Source of the DNA: an uncultured Lautropia sp.
GTDB lineage: Bacteria > Pseudomonadota > Gammaproteobacteria > Burkholderiales > Burkholderiaceae_E
DNA length: 21,821 bases
Reading direction: 5' to 3'
Assembly: GCA_938046755.1 (NCBI GenBank)
Contig: CALIXC010000190.1
Coordinates: 1 to 21,821, forward strand
Both the position numbers and the translations under genes were made by a program. Below the pieces are notes generated by a model. It made no database searches. It worked only from the letters and a program-made list of their open reading frames with translations, and was not told where the DNA came from. How positions within the stretch are numbered: position 1 is the first letter of the stretch; each line of letters starts with the position of its first letter. Shown here one piece after another: positions 1 through 7,334 of this stretch.

Positions 1-434
1 GTCATCGTGGCCTGGGCCGTCAGCCCCAGCCACAGCAGCACCCACAGTGACCGCAGGTTGCCACCCGCCAGCAGCACCAGCGCGCGCGCACCACAGGAAT
101 GCGCCAGCGCCATGCCCACGCCGAACATCAACCCGCCGGTCAGCGCCCCCAGCGGCGAGAAGCGTGGTCGCACCACCAGCACCTGCGACAGCGAGATCTC
201 CCCGAGCATCGCCAGCACCTGCGTGCCGACCAGTGCCACCGCCAGCGCCAGAGCGAAGGCCTGCAGCGCCGGCGCGCCCTGGGGCGCCTGTTCCTCGCCC
301 CAATCCGACGGTTCCGGACGCACCAGGGTCTGACGCAGCCCGCGCAGCAGGCAGAAGTTTCCAGCCCGTGCCGCCACGCCGAAGACGCATCCCAGCGCGA
401 AAGTGGCCCAGAAAAGGTCCAGCGACGGCATCAT
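1..434 (-). CDS. YeeE/YedE-family sulfur transport membrane protein (partial, N-terminal part)
   Basis: The first ~144 residues of an integral membrane protein whose 3' end lies beyond base 1. The translation begins MMPSLDLFWATFALG and contains several hydrophobic helices. It also holds the segment GMALAHSCGARALVLLAG followed by GNLRSL, a small-residue/Cys/Arg loop typical of the YeeE/YedE (Sulf_transp) family, which carries sulfur compounds such as thiosulfate across the inner membrane. The start ATG (432-434) overlaps the TGA of the upstream flavoprotein gene in an ATGA arrangement, so the two are almost certainly co-transcribed and probably translationally coupled; a second ATG follows at once. 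The partner makes a sulfur-oxidation role likely, but the substrate is inferred. Both the family call and the open reading frame are clear; only the C-terminal part is unseen. Confidence 0.8.
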   Translation of the reverse strand, partial: MMPSLDLFWATFALGCVFGVAARAGNFCLLRGLRQTLVRPEPSDWGEEQAPQGAPALQAFALALAVALVGTQVLAMLGEISLSQVLVVRPRFSPLGALTGGLMFGVGMALAHSCGARALVLLAGGNLRSLWVLLWLGLTAQATM

Positions 435-1810
435 TGATCCCAGATCTCCGTGCTGATGCTCTCGTACCAGCCCATGCTGTTGCTGGCCTCCTGGGCGCGA
501 TAGGCCGCATCTGCATCCAGCGGGCTGGTGCCCAGTCCCGGCAGCTCGACCAGCTGGTCATCCTTCGCTTCGTAGAGGCCCGAGACCGAGATGGCATAGC
601 CCGGCGCCACCAGGCTGTAGCAGGTGTTGGCATAGGTCGGCTTCGGACGCGGCTGCCCGGTCAGGTCGGCAGCGATCACGCCCGCCGCCATGCGCCCCTG
701 CACGTTGGCCACGAAGCCCGACTTGGGCATCGGCGCCGCAATGGTGGCATCGCCCAGCACATAGATGTCCTTCACCTGGCGGGACTCGAAGCCATCAGGA
801 TGCACCGGCACCCAGCCGCTGGCATCGGCCACGCCGGCCCGCTCGGTGATGATCCCGGCCCGCTGCGGGGGGATCACGTTCAGCACCGAGGCCTTGTGGA
901 TGGTGCCGAAGAGCGTCTCCACCTCGCCCCGCTTCACATCCACGCGCTGCACCTGGCCATCATCCGACTGGCCCACCCACTCGATCATGTTTCCGTATTT
1001 CGCCGCCCAGCCCTGCTGGAACAGCGCCTTCTTGGAAAAATTGTCCTTCGCGTCCAGCAGCAGGATCTTGCTGCGCGGCTTGTTCTGCTTGAAGTAGTGC
1101 GCCACCATGCAGGCCCGCTCGTAGGGACCCGGCGGGCAGCGATACGGCAGGTCGGGAATCACCATCACGAACGTGCCGCCATCGGGCATGGCCCGCAGCT
1201 GCCTGTACAGCAGTTGCGTCTGCTTGCCTGCCTTCCAGGAGTGCGGGGCAACCCACGAAGCCGCCTCGTCATAACCCGGCAGCGCATCCCAGCGGAAATC
1301 GATGCCCGGCGACAGCACCAGCCGGTCCCACTTCAGCGTGCGGCCGTTGGACAGGCGCACGGTCCTGGCCGTCGCATCCACGTCCTCGGCCCGCGCATGC
1401 ACCACCTCCACGCCGTCGGCCCGCAGACCGTCATAGCCGTGACCGATGCTCTCGAACGTGCGCAAGCCCCCCAGATAGAGATTGGAGAACGGGCAGGTAT
1501 AGAAGCGCGTCGCCGGCTCGACCAGCGTCACCTTCACTTCGGGGGCCAGCTGACGCAGATAGCGGGCCGCCGTGGCACCGCCAAAGCCGCCGCCCACCAC
1601 CACCACATGGGCCGAGGCCGCCCGGGCACGCACGAATGCCGGCATGGCCAGCATGGCAGCCCCGGCGGCCAGCACCTGTCGGCGACCGGGCCTGAAAGCC
1701 TCATCCGTCTGCATCTGGACATCGCCATCCCGAGTGGACAGGGCGGTGTCGAGGGAATCGGGCAGGAGGCATCCGCCGTGGGATGCCGTGGGCTGAAGTC
1801 TGCTGGTCAT
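431..1810 (-). CDS. fccB: Flavocytochrome c sulfide dehydrogenase flavoprotein subunit (FccB/SoxF-like)
   Basis: FAD-dependent periplasmic flavoprotein of the sulfide:cytochrome c oxidoreductase family, expected to oxidise sulfide or polysulfide and pass electrons to a c-type cytochrome. A twin-arginine signal is visible (GRRQVLAAGAAMLAMPAF) and is followed by the FAD-binding Rossmann motif VVVVGGGFGGATAARYL. The segment FYTCPFSNLYLGG and a later RCPPGPYERACM supply the cysteines expected for the redox disulfide, and the C-terminal ~90 residues match the FCSD-type flavin-binding domain. The start is uncertain: the ATG at 1810 gives a long n-region before the twin arginines, while the in-frame ATG at 1714 gives a more usual Tat n-region; neither has a good ribosome binding site. 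Its stop overlaps the downstream YeeE-type gene. No cytochrome subunit gene (fccA/soxE) is visible upstream, so a partner must lie beyond the left edge or elsewhere. Confidence 0.87.
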   Translation of the reverse strand: MTSRLQPTASHGGCLLPDSLDTALSTRDGDVQMQTDEAFRPGRRQVLAAGAAMLAMPAFVRARAASAHVVVVGGGFGGATAARYLRQLAPEVKVTLVEPATRFYTCPFSNLYLGGLRTFESIGHGYDGLRADGVEVVHARAEDVDATARTVRLSNGRTLKWDRLVLSPGIDFRWDALPGYDEAASWVAPHSWKAGKQTQLLYRQLRAMPDGGTFVMVIPDLPYRCPPGPYERACMVAHYFKQNKPRSKILLLDAKDNFSKKALFQQGWAAKYGNMIEWVGQSDDGQVQRVDVKRGEVETLFGTIHKASVLNVIPPQRAGIITERAGVADASGWVPVHPDGFESRQVKDIYVLGDATIAAPMPKSGFVANVQGRMAAGVIAADLTGQPRPKPTYANTCYSLVAPGYAISVSGLYEAKDDQLVELPGLGTSPLDADAAYRAQEASNSMGWYESISTEIWDQ

Positions 1811-2022
1811 TGTGCTGCTGGTGCTCCCGGCTTGTCGCGGCCAATGTCTGGCCGATATGTTCTTTTTCGGGTCTGCTGCCGGGTGCCATCCGCTGCATGT
1901 CGGTACTGCAATCGGCCAATCCCCCGGATCAGGCCTGCTGCAGAAGCGCCGCCGTTCACCGGTCCCGCTCCTGTCCTGAGCATTGTACCGTTAGTTTCAT
2001 TCTGCGACGAATTCTCGCTCCT

Positions 2023-2028
2023 TATAAT
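2023..2028 (+). promoter_or_regulatory. Candidate -10 element of dapC promoter
   Basis: A perfect TATAAT hexamer lies 34 bases before the dapC GTG codon. The matching -35 region, about 17 bases upstream (TTCTGC at 2000-2005), is poor. If used, the dapC leader would be only about 25-30 nt, and the site would lie in the divergent gap between the fccB-like gene and dapC. Confidence 0.45.
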
Positions 2029-2062
2029 CAGAACCCCTTGCCTGAAACAACGGTCCGCCCGC

Positions 2063-3295
2063 GTGAGCCTGCCCGCCAACCCCCGTCTCGACCTCCTGCA
2101 ACCCTACCCGTTCGAGCGCCTGCGTGCGCTTCTGGCCGCCACGCCCGCGGGCCAGCAGCCGTCCGGCCTGCCGCTGGTGGATCTCTCCATCGGTGAGCCG
2201 CGCCACCCCACCCCGCCCGTGGTGCTGAACGCCCTGGCCGGAGCCACGGACGGTCTGGCCAGCTACCCGGCCACCGCCGGCACCCCGGCGCTACGCGAGG
2301 CCATCGCTGCCTGGATCCGGCGCCGCTACGACACCCCCGTCGATGCGGCCACCCAGGTGCTGCCCGTCAACGGCTCGCGCGAGGCCCTGTTCTCCTTCGC
2401 GCAGGCCATGCTCGACCCGGCACCTGCCAGCCCCCAGGTCGTTATCGCCCCCAATCCCTTCTATCAGATCTATGAAGGCGCCGCGCTGCTGGCCGGTGCC
2501 CGCCTGCACCTGCTGGACCAGCGCCCCGACAACGGCTTCCGGATGGACTGGACCCAGGTGCCCGACAGCCTGTGGCCGCAGGTGAAGCTCGTCTACGTCT
2601 GCTCGCCCGGTAACCCCACCGGTGCCGTGATGGATCTGGACGAATGGCGCACCCTGTTTGCGCTGGCCGACCGGCACGGCTTCATCATCGCCTCCGACGA
2701 GTGCTATTCCGAGATCTACCACGACGAATCCGCCCCGCCCCTGGGTGCCCTGGCGGTGTGCCGGCAACTGGGCCGCGCCGACTATCGGGGCGTGGTGGTC
2801 TTCTCCAGCCTGTCCAAGCGCTCCAACGTGCCCGGCATGCGCAGCGGCTTCGTGGCCGGCGACGCCGCCCTGCTGGCGCGCTTCCTGCGCTACCGCACCT
2901 ACCACGGCTGCGCCATGAGCCCGATGTTCCAGCAGGCCTCCATCGCCGCCTGGAACGACGAGGCCCACGTGGTGGACAACCGTCGCCTGTACCGGCAGAA
3001 ATTCGACGCCGTGCTGCCCATCCTGCAACCGGTGGTCCCCGCCCTGCAGATGCCGGCCGCCAGCTTCTACCTGTGGCTGCCCGTGCCCGGCGGCGATGAC
3101 GAGGCCTTCACCGCCCGGCTCTTCCATGAAGCCCACGTGAAGGTGCTGCCCGGCAGCTACCTGGGCCGCCCCTCCAGCCTGCACCCCGACGACCCCGCCA
3201 GCAACCCCGGCCACGGATTCGTGCGCATCGCGCTGGTGGCCCCGCCCGAAGCCTGCATCGAGGGAGCGCAGCGGATTGCGGCGCTGATCGGGTGA
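2063..3295 (+). CDS. dapC: Succinyldiaminopimelate aminotransferase DapC
   Basis: Fold-type I PLP aminotransferase of about 410 residues that converts N-succinyl-2-amino-6-ketopimelate and glutamate to N-succinyl-LL-diaminopimelate in lysine/peptidoglycan biosynthesis (cytoplasmic). Visible motifs are NGSREALF and NPFYQIYEGA (substrate and PLP phosphate region), CSPGNPTG, DECYSEIY, and SLSKRSNVPGMRSGF with the Schiff-base lysine at about K252. The frame stays open far upstream to base 47, but that part is antisense to the flavoprotein gene. The homologous N-terminus (NPRLDLLQPYPFERLRALL) begins just after the GTG at 2063, so GTG is the likely start; there is no clear Shine-Dalgarno sequence. 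dapD, the preceding enzyme of the pathway, is ~3 kb downstream, which supports DapC over other class I aminotransferases. Confidence 0.9.
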   Translation: MSLPANPRLDLLQPYPFERLRALLAATPAGQQPSGLPLVDLSIGEPRHPTPPVVLNALAGATDGLASYPATAGTPALREAIAAWIRRRYDTPVDAATQVLPVNGSREALFSFAQAMLDPAPASPQVVIAPNPFYQIYEGAALLAGARLHLLDQRPDNGFRMDWTQVPDSLWPQVKLVYVCSPGNPTGAVMDLDEWRTLFALADRHGFIIASDECYSEIYHDESAPPLGALAVCRQLGRADYRGVVVFSSLSKRSNVPGMRSGFVAGDAALLARFLRYRTYHGCAMSPMFQQASIAAWNDEAHVVDNRRLYRQKFDAVLPILQPVVPALQMPAASFYLWLPVPGGDDEAFTARLFHEAHVKVLPGSYLGRPSSLHPDDPASNPGHGFVRIALVAPPEACIEGAQRIAALIG

Positions 3296-3409
3296 GGTCC
3301 TGAGCAAGAAACGGAGTGCCCGCCCTTCCCGCGATCCCCAGAATGCGCCTGGCATCCACCCCCACAAGCAACCCACACGGGGTGGCCGACAACGCAACAG
3401 GAGCAACGC

Positions 3410-4174
3410 ATGGGAATATTGGAAGGAAAAGTGGCCCTCATCACCGGCGCAAGTGACGGAATCGGCTACACCAGTGCAAAGCTGTTTGCCCGCGAGGGAG
3501 CAGCCGTGGTGGCCGTGGCACGTCGGCAGGACCGACTAGCGGCGCTGGTGAACGACATCGAAAAGGCGGGTGGACAGGCAGCCTGCCTGGCCGGCGACGT
3601 ACGTGATGAGCACTGCGCCAGAAACGCTGTCGCCCTGGCAGTCGAACGCTTCGGCGGACTGGACATCGGCTTCAACAACGCAGGCACCATGGGCGCACTG
3701 GGCAGCATTCCCGACATCACGGTCGATGGCTGGCAGGAAACCCTCGACGTGAACCTGACGGGTGCCTTTCTGTCGGCCCGTCATCAGATTCCGGAACTGC
3801 TGAAGCGCCGAGGTGCCTCGCTGATCTTCACCTCGACCTTCGTCGGTCCAAGGCTGGGTCTGCCGGGCATGGCCGCCTACGCCGCTGCCAAGGCCGGACT
3901 GGTGGGACTGATGCACGTGCTGGCCGCAGAATACGGCCCCCAGGGACTGAGGGTGAACGCCCTGATGCCCGGAGGAACCGAAACCGACATGGGGCGTGCC
4001 GCCACCCCCACGCCGGAGCAGCGCACCTTCGTGGAGAACCTGCATGCCCTCAAACGTCGGGCGCAGCCCGAGGAAATTGCGCAGTCTGCACTGTACCTGG
4101 CCTCCGACATGTCCAGCTTCGTCACCGGAACGACGCTGTACGTGGACGGCGGTGTCGGCATCACCCGCACCTGA
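3410..4174 (+). CDS. SDR-family NAD(P)-dependent oxidoreductase
   Basis: A 254-residue classical short-chain dehydrogenase/reductase. The nucleotide-binding glycine motif TGASDGIG is at residues 12-19, NNAG is at 89-92, and the catalytic Tyr/Lys pair is in YAAAK (Y157, K161), with a serine/threonine cluster at 141-143. The C-terminus VDGGVGITRT is typical of the family. The start ATG has the sequence AGGAG nearby (acaggagcaacgcATG). The stop codon lies two bases before the ATG of the ada-like gene, so the two are probably one transcript. The substrate cannot be read from sequence. Co-transcription with an alkylation-repair regulator hints at a role in handling a reactive or damaged metabolite, but that is only inference. 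Confidence 0.87.
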   Translation: MGILEGKVALITGASDGIGYTSAKLFAREGAAVVAVARRQDRLAALVNDIEKAGGQAACLAGDVRDEHCARNAVALAVERFGGLDIGFNNAGTMGALGSIPDITVDGWQETLDVNLTGAFLSARHQIPELLKRRGASLIFTSTFVGPRLGLPGMAAYAAAKAGLVGLMHVLAAEYGPQGLRVNALMPGGTETDMGRAATPTPEQRTFVENLHALKRRAQPEEIAQSALYLASDMSSFVTGTTLYVDGGVGITRT

Positions 4175-4176
4175 TC

Positions 4177-5142
4177 ATGAGCACACCGCGCCTTGAACGA
4201 ACCGAGGAACCGGCCTGCACGGAAATCGACCTGCCGGCCGGGCAGTTTCCTGGCGGAAACGCCAGGCGTCGCACAGCCACCGCCGCAGATGGTCAGCACG
4301 CGGCACTCGTGGCCGACGCCTGCCGCCTGATCGAAGCCGCAGACTCGCTGCTGGACCTGGGTACCCTGGCACAGCACGCAGGGCTCAGCCCCTCACATTT
4401 CCACCGGGTCTTCAAGGCGCAGACCGGGCTCACCCCCAAGGCCTACGCCTCGGCCCACCGGGCCAACCGGCTGCGCCATGCCCTGGGCGAAGCCCGGAGC
4501 GTGACCGATGCCATCTACGATGCCGGCTTCAACGCCAACAGTCGCTTCTACGAAAAGGCAGACCGGTTGCTGGGCATGCGTGCCCGCGACTATCGGGCCG
4601 GCGGTGACGGCGTGACGATTCGCTTCGCCGTCGCGCAATGCTCCCTGGGCGCCATCCTGGTGGCCCAGAGCGAGCGCGGCATCTGCGCCATCCTCATGGA
4701 CGACGACCCGGCCGTGCTGGTGAAGGACCTGCAGGATCGCTTCCCCAAGGCACACCTCATCGGCGGGGACGACGACTTCGAGCAGATGGTAGCCCGTGTC
4801 ATCGGCTTCGTGGAAGCCCCCGCCATCGGGCTGGACCTTCCGCTGGACCTGCAGGGCACCGCCTTCCAGGAACGGGTCTGGCAGGCCCTGCGCAAGATCC
4901 CCGTGGGTACCACACTCAGCTACGCCGCCATTGCCGCCCGCATCGGCGCCCCTCGGGCCGTACGCGCCGTGGCCCGTGCATGCGCCGCCAACCGGCTGGC
5001 CGTGGCAGTGCCCTGTCACCGCGTGGTGCGCCAGGATGGCACCCTGTCCGGCTATCGCTGGGGCGTCGAGCGCAAGCGCGAGCTGCTGCGCCGGGAAAAG
5101 GCACTGGCTGACGCTGACGCGAACGCCCTTGGCGATACCTGA
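4177..5142 (+). CDS. ada: AraC-type regulator / O6-methylguanine-DNA methyltransferase (Ada lacking N-terminal sensor domain)
   Basis: A 321-residue protein colinear with the middle and C-terminal parts of E. coli Ada. Residues ~45-138 form the AraC-type helix-turn-helix domain (HACRLIEA-like start, SPSHFHRVFKAQTGLTPKAY, GFNANSRFYEKADRLLGM). Residues ~145-310 form the suicide methyltransferase, with RGICAILMDDD, GTAFQERVWQALRKIP and the active-site PCHR (Cys280) followed by DGTLSGYRWG. The ~40 residues before the helix-turn-helix do not resemble the zinc-binding methylphosphotriester domain: canonical Ada has four zinc cysteines there, and only one cysteine (C14) is present. The protein should therefore repair O6-methylguanine but may be unable to switch itself on by the usual Cys38 methylation. 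It follows the SDR gene by two bases and converges on the membrane protein/AlkA pair. Confidence 0.92.
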   Translation: MSTPRLERTEEPACTEIDLPAGQFPGGNARRRTATAADGQHAALVADACRLIEAADSLLDLGTLAQHAGLSPSHFHRVFKAQTGLTPKAYASAHRANRLRHALGEARSVTDAIYDAGFNANSRFYEKADRLLGMRARDYRAGGDGVTIRFAVAQCSLGAILVAQSERGICAILMDDDPAVLVKDLQDRFPKAHLIGGDDDFEQMVARVIGFVEAPAIGLDLPLDLQGTAFQERVWQALRKIPVGTTLSYAAIAARIGAPRAVRAVARACAANRLAVAVPCHRVVRQDGTLSGYRWGVERKRELLRREKALADADANALGDT

Positions 5143-5169
5143 ATCAGATCACATGAGCAATGTCAGAGT

Positions 5170-5607
5170 CTACAGACGGTGCCAGACTTGCCTGAGGCCA
5201 ATCACATGGATACCGCCAATCGCAACGCAGATGACAGAGCTCCACCACCAGAAAATCTGGCTGCGGCCTGGACTCGGTTCGATAAAGAAACCGACGATGC
5301 CCCGCAGCAGATACACGGATGCAATCGCGAGAATGACCCAGCGGGCCCAGGGAAGGCTCAACGGCCAACCGGCACCAACCAGCGCATACATCCCCCACCC
5401 GAACAGCACCAGCGCAATTGCCAGTGTGACCAGATGAGGGAAGAGGCGTCCCGCTTCCACCATCTGCACCATAGGCTGACCTGCACCGACAAACCGGTAC
5501 CAGGAGGCCCCGAAGACAACGCATCCCACATGGAGAAGACCCGCGAGCGCACTCGCCACTGCGGCCGCCAGCATCCACGGATTCAGTATTGGAACAGTCT
5601 GATTCAT
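5170..5607 (-). CDS. Small four-helix membrane protein, unknown function
   Basis: A 145-residue protein with about four hydrophobic segments (around residues 10-30, 48-72, 80-100 and 115-135), beginning MNQTVPILNPWMLAAAVASA. I do not recognise a named family, though it looks like the small uncharacterised inner-membrane proteins found in many proteobacteria. AGGAG lies 11 bases before the chosen ATG (5607); an in-frame ATG at 5628 overlaps the AlkA stop codon as ATGA and would add seven residues. Either way the gene is translationally close to the glycosylase gene and was probably made from the same transcript. It converges on ada with 27 bases between the stops. A link to DNA repair is suggested by position only. 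Confidence 0.75.
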   Translation of the reverse strand: MNQTVPILNPWMLAAAVASALAGLLHVGCVVFGASWYRFVGAGQPMVQMVEAGRLFPHLVTLAIALVLFGWGMYALVGAGWPLSLPWARWVILAIASVYLLRGIVGFFIEPSPGRSQIFWWWSSVICVAIGGIHVIGLRQVWHRL

Positions 5608-5624
5608 CAAATCGTTGACTCCTC

Positions 5625-6296
5625 TCATTTCTTCGACTTCCCCGACCTGCCCGGATCCGTCAGCTCCGGCAGCGCCCCGCCTGCAATCGCCCACAGATAC
5701 AGGCTGGCCGTGCTGCCATAGGGGCTGTAGCGGCGACGGTAGCGGGCAAAGAGCTGTGGCGTGATGGCCCGGTGACGATAGAGCATGCGCATGCCGCGCA
5801 GAATGGCCAGATCCCCGTAACTGACGATGTCCGGGCGCTGCAGCGAGAACAGCATCAGCATCTCGGCCGTCCATACGCCAATGCCCCTGAACTGCGACAG
5901 CGCATGGCAGAGCGCCTCATCATCCAGCTGGGCCAGCGCATGCAGATCGGTGCTGCCCTCGACGATCCCGCGCGCAATGTCCTGCATGTAGCCTGCCTTG
6001 CGAAAGGTGATGCCGATGCCCTGCAGCTCGTCCAGCGTGCATGAGGCAATGACATCAGGTGTCACTCCGGGAAACCGGGCCTGCATCTTGCCCCAGAGGG
6101 TGATCTGTGCCTTGGTGGAGATTTGCTGACCGATGATGCTGTGCACCAGCGCATGAAAGAGATCCGGCTGCACCTCGCGTCGGATCGGCCCGATGCGGTC
6201 GATGGCCGCGGCCAGACGGGGATCCCGGGCGCGCAGGTGGTCTAGCTCGGTCTGGCCGTAGCGGAAACAGGGCGGGTTGTCGGCATGCACGTCCAT
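5625..6296 (-). CDS. alkA: DNA-3-methyladenine glycosylase II, AlkA-like (HhH-GPD family)
   Basis: A 223-residue base-excision repair glycosylase that would remove 3-methyladenine and other alkylated bases. The family motif VHSIIGQQISTKAQITLW lies near residue 50-67. The helix-hairpin-helix segment FRGIGVWTAEMLMLFSL leads into the catalytic aspartate in YGDLAILRG (D162). The length matches the short, single-domain bacterial AlkA/Mag-type enzymes and not the 282-residue E. coli AlkA with its extra N-terminal domain. The start is the first ATG in the frame; it has no obvious Shine-Dalgarno sequence. It sits opposite ada, 152 bases from divergent dapD, and its stop overlaps the start region of the membrane protein gene downstream. 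Pairing with ada supports an adaptive-response function. Confidence 0.88.
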   Translation of the reverse strand: MDVHADNPPCFRYGQTELDHLRARDPRLAAAIDRIGPIRREVQPDLFHALVHSIIGQQISTKAQITLWGKMQARFPGVTPDVIASCTLDELQGIGITFRKAGYMQDIARGIVEGSTDLHALAQLDDEALCHALSQFRGIGVWTAEMLMLFSLQRPDIVSYGDLAILRGMRMLYRHRAITPQLFARYRRRYSPYGSTASLYLWAIAGGALPELTDPGRSGKSKK

Positions 6297-6336
6297 ACGG
6301 ACATGATACGAAAGAACGCCGCCCCACCATCCCCGA

Positions 6337-6342
6337 TAGAAT
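6337..6342 (+). promoter_or_regulatory. Candidate -10 element of dapD promoter
   Basis: TAGAAT matches five of six consensus bases in the alkA-dapD divergent gap. No convincing -35 hexamer is visible. If it is used, transcription would begin near 6349, and the inverted repeat at 6358-6419 would be in the dapD mRNA leader. Confidence 0.3.
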
Positions 6343-6357
6343 CCCGCCCGTACTCCC

Positions 6358-6419
6358 CCGCTGGGATGGCCGCCACGGCAGCCCGTATCCCCCCGTTCAC
6401 GTATCGGCCATCCCGGCGG
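6358..6419 (+). promoter_or_regulatory. Long inverted repeat in dapD leader
   Basis: The arms CCGCTGGGATGGCC (6358-6371) and GGCCATCCCGGCGG (6406-6419) are complementary at 13 of 14 positions, and the remaining pair is a U-G wobble in RNA. The inner nine bases pair perfectly. The loop is 34 nt. There is no T-tract after the 3' arm; instead the dapD ribosome binding site AGGAG (6437-6441) follows 17 bases later. It could be an operator for a dimeric regulator or an mRNA structure affecting dapD expression. Confidence 0.5.
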
Positions 6420-6448
6420 CCCACCCTTGCCCCTTCAGGAGATTTCCC

Positions 6449-7300
6449 ATGACCGACCCGAGACAAGCCCTGATCGAATCCGCCTGGGACAACCGCCAGG
6501 CACTCAGCCCCTCTGCAGCACCGCAGGACGTGCGCCAGGCCGTCGAATCGGTGCTGGCCGACCTGGACGCCGGCACGCTGCGCGTGGCCACCCGCTCGGC
6601 CGATGCCGCTGCCGAGGGTGCAGCACGCTGGAACGTGCATCAATGGATCAAGAAAGCCGTGCTGCTGTCCTTCCGGCTGGCCGACAACGTGCCGATGCAG
6701 GCCGGCATGCTGCAATTCTTCGACAAGGTGCCCACCAAGTTCGACGGCATGAGTGCCGAGGACTTTGCAAGGGCAGGTTACCGGGTGGTGCCGCCCGCCG
6801 TCGCCCGTCGCGGCTCGTTCATCGGCCGGAACGTGGTGCTGATGCCCTCCTACGTCAACATCGGCGCCTATGTCGACGAAGGCACGATGGTCGACACTTG
6901 GGCCACCGTGGGCTCGTGCGCGCAGATCGGCAGGAATGTCCATCTTTCCGGCGGGGTCGGCATTGGCGGCGTGCTGGAGCCGCTGCAGGCCAACCCCACC
7001 ATCATCGAGGACAACTGCTTCATCGGCGCCCGCTCCGAAGTGGTCGAGGGTGTCGTCGTCGAGGAAAACTCGGTGCTGGCCATGGGGGTGTATCTCAGCC
7101 AGTCCACGAAGATCTACGAACGCGAGACCGGCAAGGTGTACTACGGCCGGGTTCCTTCCGGATCGGTCGTGGTGCCGGGCAGCCTGCCGTCGAAGGATGG
7201 AAGCGTCAGCCTGGCGTGTGCCGTCATCGTGAAGCGGGTCGATGCCCAGACGCGGGCCAAGACCGCCATCAATGACCTGCTGCGCGGGGCGGATGCCTGA
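6449..7300 (+). CDS. dapD: 2,3,4,5-tetrahydropyridine-2,6-dicarboxylate N-succinyltransferase DapD
   Basis: A 283-residue trimeric left-handed beta-helix acyltransferase that succinylates tetrahydrodipicolinate with succinyl-CoA, the step before DapC in the succinylase branch of lysine/diaminopimelate synthesis. The N-terminal helical region contains WNVHQWIKKAVLLSFRL. The hexapeptide-repeat core includes FIGRNVVLMPSYVNIGAYVD, GTMVDTWATVGSCAQIG, GGVGIGGVLEPLQA and FIGARSEVVEGVVV, all diagnostic of DapD. The length is the usual ~275-285 residues. The start ATG is supported by AGGAG seven bases upstream. The gene diverges from alkA and is followed by two hairpins before the pilU-like gene. Confidence 0.97.
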   Translation: MTDPRQALIESAWDNRQALSPSAAPQDVRQAVESVLADLDAGTLRVATRSADAAAEGAARWNVHQWIKKAVLLSFRLADNVPMQAGMLQFFDKVPTKFDGMSAEDFARAGYRVVPPAVARRGSFIGRNVVLMPSYVNIGAYVDEGTMVDTWATVGSCAQIGRNVHLSGGVGIGGVLEPLQANPTIIEDNCFIGARSEVVEGVVVEENSVLAMGVYLSQSTKIYERETGKVYYGRVPSGSVVVPGSLPSKDGSVSLACAVIVKRVDAQTRAKTAINDLLRGADA

Positions 7301-7302
7301 TT

Positions 7303-7326
7303 CCGGTCCGGCCTGATCCGGACTGG
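7303..7326 (+). terminator. Hairpin just after dapD stop (weak or factor-assisted terminator?)
   Basis: CCGGTCCGG (7303-7311) and CCGGACTGG (7318-7326) form a nine-pair stem (one G-U wobble) with a 6-nt loop, starting three bases after the dapD stop. No run of T follows, so it is not a classic intrinsic terminator. It may stabilise the dapD mRNA 3' end or act as a processing or pausing site. Confidence 0.4.
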
Positions 7327-7334
7327 CCACGCAC

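Noticed and set aside
1849..1918. Inverted repeat TGGCCGAT/ATCGGCCA in the fccB-dapC gap
   Set aside because: The arms are 54 bases apart and only eight bases long. Without a second copy or promoter context it is not distinguishable from chance.
47..2062. Long plus-strand open frame continuous with dapC
   Set aside because: It is antisense to the YeeE and FccB-like genes, is rich in Arg/His/Pro, and has no homology-like motifs. The dapC homologous region starts only at about 2063.
2291..3406. 371-codon minus-strand open frame opposite dapC
   Set aside because: Composition is Gly/Val/His-rich with no recognisable motif; dapC on the other strand is unambiguous.
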